Of a stretch of 5,833 nucleotides of DNA, positions 1 through 4,284 are shown one piece after another. The stretch is from Pseudomonadota bacterium (GTDB lineage Bacteria > Pseudomonadota > Alphaproteobacteria > Rhodospirillales > 2-02-FULL-58-16), in contig JADFHR010000199.1 in the NCBI GenBank assembly GCA_022567015.1, forward strand, positions 1 to 5,833, given 5' to 3'. The position numbers and the translations under genes are program-made. The notes below the pieces were generated by a model. The model was not told the origin of the DNA. It worked only from the letters and a program-made list of their open reading frames with translations, and searched no databases. Positions within the stretch are counted from its first letter, which is position 1. Each line of letters begins with the position of its first letter.

Positions 1-138
1 CCCCCGGTGGCCCCCCGGGGCGTCGGGAAGGCTTTCCGATGGGCCGCCATCGCCTGCGCCTCCCCTCCTGCCGAGGAAACGGGAAAAGCGATCGTAGGGG
101 TGCACTTTAGCTGATACAGGCCACTAGCATCGGGAGCC
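1..138. other. Non-coding leader upstream of the histidine operon
   Basis: I see no gene here. All three forward frames hit a stop before base 139 and none gives a recognisable protein end, so no tail of hisB or another his gene is present. Bases 2-7 (CCCCGG) and 15-20 (CCGGGG) can form a 6-bp hairpin with a 7-nt loop. It lies at the window edge and may be the end of a terminator for an upstream gene, but no T-tract follows. The stretch around 100-125 is locally less GC-rich and is the most likely place for the operon promoter, yet I could not pick convincing -35 and -10 boxes. Confidence 0.4.
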
Positions 139-531
139 ATGCGTCTTTACACCGTTCACGTCCGCCGCCATGACCCGGATGCCGACAGCGATCTCGTCCT
201 GATCAAGGAGGGTTTCTGTTGGCCGGCGTTTTTCCTTGGGCCGCTATGGGCCCTGTGGCACCGGCTGTGGCTGGCGGCGCTGGTGCTGTTGGTGGCCGCC
301 CTGGCCTTGGGCGGGGTGGGGATGGCGTTGGGCCTGGACGGGCTCAGCCAGGGCGCGGTAGCGGTCGGCTTGGCGGCGATCGTCGGCTTCGTCGCCAACG
401 ATCTCCGGCGCCGCAGGCTCGCCCGCCGGCACTTCACCCTCGCCGCGGTGGTCTCGGGCGCCGGGCGCGAGGCCGCCGAATGGCGCTTCCTCGACGGCGA
501 GCCGGGGTTGGCGGCGGAACTCAGCCGATGA
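139..531 (+). CDS. DUF2628 domain-containing small membrane protein
   Basis: This is a 130-residue protein of the DUF2628 family, whose function is unknown. The N-terminus (MRLYTVHVRR) and the block around residues 22-45 (IKEGFCWPAFFLGPLWALWH) are what I recognise as the family signature. Two hydrophobic stretches follow, roughly residues 27-65 (probably one or two membrane segments) and 72-87. After them comes a strongly basic patch at 90-98 (RRRRLARRH), which should lie on the cytoplasmic side by the positive-inside rule. The tail is soluble. A GGGAG at 132-136 sits very close to the ATG, so the ribosome site is short-spaced, but the family-typical N-terminus supports this start. Its TGA stop overlaps the hisH ATG (ATGA, 528-531), implying translational coupling. 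Members of this family often sit beside hisH in alphaproteobacteria (family knowledge). A role in histidine synthesis has not been shown. Confidence 0.85.
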   Translation: MRLYTVHVRRHDPDADSDLVLIKEGFCWPAFFLGPLWALWHRLWLAALVLLVAALALGGVGMALGLDGLSQGAVAVGLAAIVGFVANDLRRRRLARRHFTLAAVVSGAGREAAEWRFLDGEPGLAAELSR

Positions 532-1172
532 GCGTCGTCATCATCGATTATGGATCGGGCAACCTGCGCTCCGCCGTCAAGGCCTTCGAACACGCCGTCG
601 CCGCCGCCGGGCTCGACCTCACGGTGGATGTCACCGCCCGCGCCGACGATGTCGAGAGCGCGAGCCACGTGGTGCTGCCGGGGGTCGGCGCCTTCGCCGA
701 CTGCAAGCAGGGCCTGGAGGCCCTTCCCGGCATGGTCGACGCCCTGGAAAGGGCGGTGGTCCAGCAGGCCAAGCCGTTTCTCGGCATCTGCGTAGGCATG
801 CAGCTTATGGCCACCACCGGGCGCGAGCACGGTGAGCACGCCGGCCTGGGGTGGATCCCGGGGGAGGTGGCGGCCGTGGAGCCGGCCGACCCATCGCTCA
901 AGATTCCGCACATGGGCTGGAACGAGTTGTGCCTGAAGGGGTCCGGCCATCCGCTATTCGAGGGCATTGCCGCCGGTTCGCACGCCTACTTCGTGCACTC
1001 CTACGGGTTCGCCTGCGCCGACCCGGCCCACGTGCTGGCCACCGTCGAGTACGGAGGCGCGGTTACGGCCGTGGTCGGGCGCGACAACATGGTCGGAACC
1101 CAGTTCCACCCGGAGAAAAGCCAGGCCACGGGGCTGCGCCTGATCACCAATTTCCTGACCTGGCGCCCGTGA
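528..1172 (+). CDS. hisH: Imidazole glycerol phosphate synthase, glutamine amidotransferase subunit HisH
   Basis: HisH is the class I glutaminase half of IGP synthase. It hydrolyses glutamine and channels ammonia into HisF. The 214-residue length fits the family. Visible landmarks are the N-terminal strand with IDYGSGNL (6-13), the oxyanion-region motif PGVGAF (51-56), the nucleophile elbow GICVGMQ with catalytic Cys88, the PHMGWN block (127-132), HAYFVHSY (152-159), and QFHPEKS with His194 and Glu196 completing the Cys-His-Glu triad. The reading frame is open upstream to 219. The ATG at 528 is nevertheless the start: family homology begins exactly there, and it overlaps the upstream stop as ATGA. 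HisF, its obligate partner, lies two genes downstream. No key residue is missing. Confidence 0.98.
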   Translation: MSVVIIDYGSGNLRSAVKAFEHAVAAAGLDLTVDVTARADDVESASHVVLPGVGAFADCKQGLEALPGMVDALERAVVQQAKPFLGICVGMQLMATTGREHGEHAGLGWIPGEVAAVEPADPSLKIPHMGWNELCLKGSGHPLFEGIAAGSHAYFVHSYGFACADPAHVLATVEYGGAVTAVVGRDNMVGTQFHPEKSQATGLRLITNFLTWRP

Positions 1173-1202
1173 GGAACGGGTGCGGATGGTACCGGCATTG
1201 AA

Positions 1203-1937
1203 ATGATATTCTTTCCCGCCATCGATCTCAAGGAAGGCCAGTGCGTGCGGCTGGTGCGCGGCGACATGCGCCAGGCCACCGTTTTCAACACCGATCCCGC
1301 GGCCCAGGCCCGCATCTTCATGGAGGCCGGATGCGAATGGCTGCATGTGGTCGATCTGGACGGCGCCGTCCTCGGCCGCCCGGTCAACACGGACTCCGTC
1401 GTGTCCATCCTGGAGGCCGTGGACATCCCGGTGCAGCTCGGTGGCGGCATTCGCGACCTGGAGACGATGGCCCATTGGCTGAACAGGGGCGTGCGGCGGG
1501 TCATCTTAGGCACCGCGGCGCTGCGCGATCCGAATCTGGTAAAGGAGGCCTGCCACCTGCATCCGGGCCGCGTCGCCGTGGGTATCGACGCCGCCGACGG
1601 CTTCGTTGCCGTCGAGGGCTGGGCCGAGGTCTCCGAGATGAAGGCCCTGGACCTGGCGCTCGAGTTCGAGGACGCCGGCGTCGCCGCCATCATCTACACC
1701 GATATCGACCGCGACGGCGTCATGGAGGGCCTCGACATCGGGGCCGCCCTGGTGCTGGCCGGCGCCGTCTCGACACCGGTCATCGCCGCCGGCGGCGTGT
1801 CGTCGATGGCGGAATTGCGCGAACTGAAAGAGACCGCGGAGGGCGCGCTGGAAGGCATCATCAGCGGCCGCGCCATCTACGACGGCGAGATCGACCCGGC
1901 GGCGGCGGCGGCGCTTCTCAGGGGGGCGCCCTCGTGA
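1203..1937 (+). CDS. hisA: ProFAR isomerase HisA (phosphoribosylformimino-AICAR-P isomerase)
   Basis: HisA is a (beta/alpha)8-barrel enzyme that carries out the Amadori rearrangement of ProFAR to PRFAR, the substrate of HisF. The protein has 244 residues, normal for the family. It opens with FFPAIDLKEGQCVRL, where Asp8 is the expected general base/acid. VVDLDGA (49-55) and QLGGGIRD (78-85) are typical of the first barrel half. GID (127-129) supplies the second catalytic Asp129. IYTDIDRDG (164-172) and AAGGVSS (195-201) are the second-half phosphate-binding motifs. The internal half-barrel duplication shared with HisF is evident. It starts 30 nt after hisH. The ribosome site is weak: GGATGG at 1184-1189 is rather far away. 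No in-frame start lies closer upstream, and the N-terminus matches the family. Confidence 0.98.
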   Translation: MIFFPAIDLKEGQCVRLVRGDMRQATVFNTDPAAQARIFMEAGCEWLHVVDLDGAVLGRPVNTDSVVSILEAVDIPVQLGGGIRDLETMAHWLNRGVRRVILGTAALRDPNLVKEACHLHPGRVAVGIDAADGFVAVEGWAEVSEMKALDLALEFEDAGVAAIIYTDIDRDGVMEGLDIGAALVLAGAVSTPVIAAGGVSSMAELRELKETAEGALEGIISGRAIYDGEIDPAAAAALLRGAPS

Positions 1938-1964
1938 GCCGGGGATTGGTATAGAGGGCGATCG

Positions 1965-2729
1965 ATGCTGAAGGCGAGGATCATTCCGTGCCTGGACGTC
2001 GACCGGGGCCGCGTGGTCAAGGGCGTGAACTTCGTCGACCTGGTGGACGCGGGCGACCCGGTGGAGCAGGCCCGTATCTATGACCGCGCAGGGGCGGACG
2101 AGCTGTGCTTTCTCGACATCACGGCCAGCCACGAGGACCGGGACACCATTTTCGACGTGGTCGGGCACACCGCCGAGCAGTGTTTCATGCCCTTGACCGT
2201 GGGCGGCGGCGTGCGCACCACCGACGACATCCGCAAGCTGCTCCTGGCCGGCGCCGACAAGGTCTCGATCAACACGGCGGCGGTGAAGGAGCCGGAATTC
2301 GTGCGCCGGGCGGCGGAGAAGTTCGGCAGCCAGTGCATCGTCGTTTCCATCGACGCCAAGACCGCCGCCGGCGGCCGGTTCGAGGTCTACACCCACGGCG
2401 GCCGCAGGCCCACGGGGCTCGACGCCGTGGAATGGGCCAGGCGCATGGCCGAATACGGGGCCGGCGAAATCCTGCTCACGTCGATGGACCGGGACGGCAC
2501 CAAATTGGGATTCAACATCCCGCTCACCGCCGCCGTCGCCGACGCGGTGACCGTGCCGGTGATCGCCTCGGGCGGCGTCGGCACGCTGGACCATCTGGTG
2601 GAGGGCATCGTCGAGGGCCACGCGTCCGCCGTTCTGGCGGCCTCGATCTTTCATTTCGGTACCTATACGATTACCCAGGCCAAGGCCCACATGAAGGCGG
2701 CCGGCGTGCCCATACGCGACGATGCCTGA
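1965..2729 (+). CDS. hisF: Imidazole glycerol phosphate synthase, cyclase subunit HisF
   Basis: HisF is the barrel-shaped cyclase half of IGP synthase. It converts PRFAR plus the ammonia delivered by HisH into IGP and AICAR, the latter returning to purine synthesis. The protein has 254 residues, a full-length size. The catalytic aspartates are at their classical positions: Asp11 in IIPCLDVDRGRVVKG and Asp130 in VVSIDAK. The ammonia-tunnel gate residues known from Thermotoga HisF are recognisable as Arg5, Glu46, Lys99 and Glu168 (one position shifted). Phosphate-binding motifs TVGGGVR (78-84) and ASGGVGT (201-207) are intact, as is TSMDRDGTK (172-180). An AGAGGG at 1953-1958 gives a good ribosome site for the ATG at 1965, 27 nt after hisA. 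The 3' end carries a 10-bp tandem duplication (see findings) that leaves the protein unchanged. Confidence 0.98.
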   Translation: MLKARIIPCLDVDRGRVVKGVNFVDLVDAGDPVEQARIYDRAGADELCFLDITASHEDRDTIFDVVGHTAEQCFMPLTVGGGVRTTDDIRKLLLAGADKVSINTAAVKEPEFVRRAAEKFGSQCIVVSIDAKTAAGGRFEVYTHGGRRPTGLDAVEWARRMAEYGAGEILLTSMDRDGTKLGFNIPLTAAVADAVTVPVIASGGVGTLDHLVEGIVEGHASAVLAASIFHFGTYTITQAKAHMKAAGVPIRDDA

Positions 2730-2737
2730 CGATGCCT
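2718..2737 (+). repeat. 10-bp tandem duplication at the hisF stop codon
   Basis: GACGATGCCT occurs twice back to back, at 2718-2727 and 2728-2737. The first copy encodes the last hisF codons GAC GAT GCC and the T of the TGA stop. The second copy lies in the hisF-hisE spacer. A single copy would read GAC GAT GCC TAA, so one duplication event would keep the same Asp-Asp-Ala C-terminus and only swap TAA for TGA. Confidence 0.8.
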
Positions 2738-2752
2738 AAGGAATGAGCCCGG

Positions 2753-3091
2753 ATGGCGGACAAGCCTGCCGACAGCGCCGTCCTCGAGCGCCTGTTCGAG
2801 GTCATCAGGAGCCGCCGCGGCGGCGACGTCGAACAGTCCTACACGGCGGGGCTGTTCGCCGACGGGATCGGCGCCATCACCCAGAAGTTCGGCGAAGAGG
2901 CGGTGGAGACGATGGTGGCGGCGCTTCAACAGTCCGCGGCCGAGGTGACCGGCGAAAGCGCCGATCTGCTGTACCACCTGCTCGTGCTGTGGGCCGAGAT
3001 GGGAATCGAACCGGCCGACGTGTGGGCCGAGCTCCAGCGCCGCGAGGGCACCTCGGGCCTGGCCGAGAAAAAAGCGCGATCCAAGCGGTGA
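2753..3091 (+). CDS. hisE: Phosphoribosyl-ATP pyrophosphatase HisE
   Basis: HisE is an all-alpha MazG-like NTP pyrophosphatase that converts phosphoribosyl-ATP to phosphoribosyl-AMP and pyrophosphate, the second step of histidine synthesis. The 112-residue length is that of a stand-alone HisE rather than a HisIE fusion. The metal-binding pattern ExxE...ExxD is present: KFGEEAVET supplies Glu48/Glu49 and Glu52, and ESADLLYHLLVL supplies Glu68 and Asp71. The N-terminal helix (LERLFEVIRSRR) and YTAGLF are also family-typical. The C-terminus is basic (EKKARSKR). AAGGA at 2738-2742 lies 10 nt before the ATG and serves as ribosome site. An ATG at 2743 follows the same AAGGA directly but opens a frame that does not encode HisE. 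The gene lies 23 nt after hisF. HisI, which acts next, is not in the window. Confidence 0.97.
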   Translation: MADKPADSAVLERLFEVIRSRRGGDVEQSYTAGLFADGIGAITQKFGEEAVETMVAALQQSAAEVTGESADLLYHLLVLWAEMGIEPADVWAELQRREGTSGLAEKKARSKR

Positions 3092-3106
3092 GAGGGAAAA
3101 TCACCC

Positions 3107-3475
3107 ATGCCCTATGATACCGACAACGTGTTCGCCAAGATCCTGCGTGGCGAAATCCCGTGTGAGACGATCTACGAGGACGAATTCGCGATCGCGTTCG
3201 ACGACATCAACCCCCAATCACCGGTGCACGTGCTGGTGCTTCCCAAGGGGGAGTACGTGTCCATGGACGATTTCACCGCGAACGCCTCCGATGCCGAGAT
3301 CGCGGGCTTCTTCCGCGCCGTCGGCGCCGTGGCGCGGCAGCTGGACGTGGTCGGGAGCGGCTACAGAATCCTCGCCAACCACGGACGCGACGCCCACCAG
3401 GAGGTGCCCCACTTCCACATGCACATCTTCGCCGGCCGGGACGTGGGCCCGATGATCCGCCCCCCACGTCCTTAA
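3107..3475 (+). CDS. HIT family (histidine triad, HinT-like) nucleotide-binding protein
   Basis: This is a 122-residue member of the HIT superfamily, small cytoplasmic homodimers that hydrolyse or transfer nucleotidyl groups, typically from AMP-linked substrates. The defining triad is at 102-108 (HFHMHIF), with His102, His104 and His106. His104 is expected to form the covalent nucleotidyl intermediate. The N-terminal region FAKILRGEIPCETIYED (9-25), the INPQSPVHVLVLPK strand (34-47) and the NHGRDAHQEVPH nucleotide-binding loop (91-102) all match Hint-type proteins. The Cys pair that binds zinc in some relatives is absent. The C-terminus ends in a short Pro-rich tail. AGAGGGA at 3091-3097 provides the ribosome site, and the gene starts only 15 nt after hisE, so it is probably co-transcribed. 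The physiological substrate cannot be told from sequence. It is the last gene of the operon. Confidence 0.94.
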   Translation: MPYDTDNVFAKILRGEIPCETIYEDEFAIAFDDINPQSPVHVLVLPKGEYVSMDDFTANASDAEIAGFFRAVGAVARQLDVVGSGYRILANHGRDAHQEVPHFHMHIFAGRDVGPMIRPPRP

Positions 3476-3694
3476 CGCCGCGTCGGGAGAAACCGCGAAG
3501 GGCCGGTGGCCCTATACGGCAATTCAGAAATCCTGAGTCTTTGTCGCGGACCTTGTGGTGCCACAGGCACGACCCGGCATCCTCGCGCCCAGCCTGTCGA
3601 CCGATGAGGGGCGACCCATAGGTTCCCGTTCTGAAATCCCGGAACCGGTATTCCTTCCGGACCGCGCAAGCCTACCCGGGCGATCCCTCCGGTA
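3476..3694. other. Intergenic segment with possible RNA-like fold, no gene
   Basis: I see no credible gene in this stretch. It has several mutually compatible or competing hairpins. CTTTG-T-CGCGG (3539-3549) can pair with CCGCG-CAAG (3662-3670), closing a roughly 130-nt domain. Inside it, CCTTGTGG (3551-3558) pairs with CCACAGG (3561-3567). GGTTCC (3621-3626) pairs with GGAACC (3641-3646), and CCGGAA (3639-3644) with TTCCGG (3655-3660). The last two overlap and exclude each other. I do not recognise a known RNA family. It could be an unannotated small RNA, a repeat remnant or chance pairing in GC-rich DNA. Confidence 0.3.
3499..3513 (+). terminator. Weak hairpin just after the operon
   Basis: AGGGCC and GGCCCT form a 6-bp GC-rich stem with a GGT loop, 24 nt after the HIT stop. 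No T-tract follows (the next bases are ATACGG), so it is not a canonical intrinsic terminator. It may stabilise the 3' end or assist termination. Position is its main support. Confidence 0.3.
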
Positions 3695-3718
3695 ATACCA
3701 AGGGTCGCTGATCATGAC
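3695..3718 (+). repeat. Left terminal inverted repeat (24 bp)
   Basis: This is an exact inverted match to 3935-3958. It contains the small palindromes TGATCA and TCATGA near its inner end. The base just outside differs from the right side (A here, T in the reverse complement of the right flank), so the match ends sharply. Confidence 0.85.
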
Positions 3719-3727
3719 CCGACGAGC

Positions 3728-3822
3728 CGGCTTACCAAGGCTTTCGGCTAGGAGCGTGCGCTGTGGCCGATGCGGGGCATCGCGAAGCGTGCGTGACGCC
3801 GTCCGAAAGCCTTGGTAAGCCG
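3728..3822 (+). repeat. First internal hairpin of the palindromic element
   Basis: CGGCTTACCAAGGCTTTCGG (3728-3747) is a perfect 20-bp inverted match to 3803-3822. The 55-nt interior continues to pair. GCGTGCGCT (3754-3762) can pair with AGCGTGCGT (3786-3794) if G-U wobbles are allowed, and CGATGC (3768-3773) pairs with GCATCG (3777-3782) around a GGG loop. The outer arm shares TACCAAGG with the terminal inverted repeats of the whole element, suggesting a common origin or nested insertion. Confidence 0.8.
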
Positions 3823-3832
3823 CCGTTCCGGT

Positions 3833-3924
3833 CGCGTATGCGGCCCGTCGGAGGGCGTCGAAAAGTTTCGACGATGCGCCGCATCGCCTGAAACTTTCCT
3901 CCTGCCCGACGAGCCGCCTACGCG
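3833..3924 (+). repeat. Second internal hairpin of the palindromic element
   Basis: CGCGTATGCGGC (3833-3844) pairs with GCCGCCTACGCG (3913-3924) with one mismatch. Pairing continues inwards through CCGTCGG and GGAGG against CCTCC and CCGACG, then AAAGTTTC against GAAACTTT. It ends at the tip GATGCG-C-CGCATC (3873-3885). Small bulges interrupt the stem. The tip resembles that of the first hairpin (GATGC...GCATC). Confidence 0.75.
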
Positions 3925-3934
3925 ATCTCTATGA

Positions 3935-3958
3935 GTCATGATCAGCGACCCTTGGTAT
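3935..3958 (-). repeat. Right terminal inverted repeat (24 bp)
   Basis: This is the exact reverse complement of 3695-3718 and ends CCCTTGGTAT. It closes the 264-bp element. Sequence beyond it (AAGGTTTCCC) shows no further symmetry with the left flank. Confidence 0.85.
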
Positions 3959-3992
3959 AAGGTTTCCCGTGCGGCTGCGGGGACCAATTTTC

Positions 3993-4010
3993 ATCCGTGT
4001 CCATCCGTGT
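3993..4010 (-). repeat. Two ATCCGTGT repeats, inverted partners of the downstream array
   Basis: ATCCGTGT occurs at 3993-4000 and 4003-4010 with 10-bp spacing. It is the reverse complement of the ACACGGAT units at 4075-4113, so the two blocks can form a stem around a roughly 64-nt centre. That centre also contains a shorter inverted pair, CTGAGG (4024-4029) and CCTCAG (4053-4058). Confidence 0.7.
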
Positions 4011-4073
4011 TGGATTTCCACCGCTGAGGTTTCCACGTCGATGAATTTCGGCCCTCAGTGCGCTTGATCCTTT

Positions 4074-4113
4074 GACACGGATAAGCACGGATAAACACGG
4101 ATACACACGGATA
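4074..4113 (+). repeat. Four tandem 10-bp CACGGATA repeats
   Basis: CACGGATA occurs at 4076-4083, 4086-4093, 4096-4103 and 4106-4113, an exact 10-bp period with two variable bases between units. The period is close to one turn of the helix, so all copies face the same side. No gene is read through the array. Similar ATCCGTGT-type intergenic repeats occur in other GC-rich genomes, from memory and unchecked. Confidence 0.8.
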
Positions 4114-4284
4114 ACCAACGGTCCGGGGGCGCCGGATCACGACGGCACGCGGCGATGTTCGAGCGTATTCGGGAAGGTGGAAACGGGACCGTAGCCTTAC
4201 GGCCAAGGGGGCTGCGTCCCCACACCTGGGCGCAGCCGTTCCGGGTCCGGAATTATTCCGTATTCGAAATAGATGGACGGCGGA
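4114..4284. other. Intergenic tail with hairpins downstream of the PAS gene
   Basis: I see no gene here. The main structure is GGCTGCG (4210-4216) with CGCAGCC (4231-4237), extended by CCC/GGG to about 10 bp with one bulged T and a 7-nt loop. A smaller one is CGGAA-TTA-TTCCG (4248-4260). Both lie just beyond the stop of the minus-strand PAS gene and could act as its 3'-end structures. Neither has a T-tract in the minus-strand direction, so a terminator call is weak. Confidence 0.35.

Larger units (their letters stand above)
3695..3958. mobile_element. 264-bp palindromic MITE-like element with 24-bp terminal inverted repeats
   Basis: The segment is bounded by perfect 24-bp inverted repeats (3695-3718 and 3935-3958) that begin ATACCAAGGGTCGC on the left. 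Inside are two long hairpins of nearly equal size (3728-3822 and 3833-3924), separated from each other and from the terminal repeats by 9-10 nt. There is no coding potential, so it resembles a non-autonomous MITE or a large intergenic palindromic repeat. The dinucleotide TA occurs at both ends inside the inverted repeat (3696-3697 and 3956-3957). If the true ends are CCAAGG...CCTTGG, this would fit a TA target duplication as made by IS630/Tc1-type transposases. That is inference only, because a palindromic TA is symmetric by nature. It lies between convergent genes, where insertion is tolerated. Confidence 0.7.

Noticed and set aside
219..527. Open in-frame extension upstream of the hisH ATG
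   Set aside because: The extended translation is Arg/Gly/Pro-rich, overlaps the real DUF2628 gene in another frame and has no homology to HisH, which begins exactly at 528.
1506..2690. A 394-residue open frame on the minus strand opposite hisA and hisF
   Set aside because: It is a high-GC shadow. Its composition is His/Arg/Gly-rich without any domain, while the plus strand encodes two complete, motif-intact enzymes.
3472..3715. Two short minus-strand open frames (about 63-65 codons) downstream of the HIT gene
   Set aside because: They have no ribosome site, overlap each other in different frames, run into the inverted repeat and have no recognisable family.
3748..3987. A 79-residue minus-strand open frame within the palindromic element
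   Set aside because: It runs through both hairpins and the terminal repeat. The coding potential reflects the palindromes and it is not a transposase.
4074..4113. CRISPR array or replication-origin iterons
   Set aside because: The units are 8 bp with 2-bp gaps, so there are no spacers of CRISPR size. No rep or dnaA-type gene or AT-rich unwinding region is nearby.
3991..4206. A 71-residue minus-strand open frame across the CACGGATA repeats
   Set aside because: Its sequence (such as YPCVSVFIRAYPC) is simply the translated 10-bp repeats. Peptides of this sort are common false predictions.
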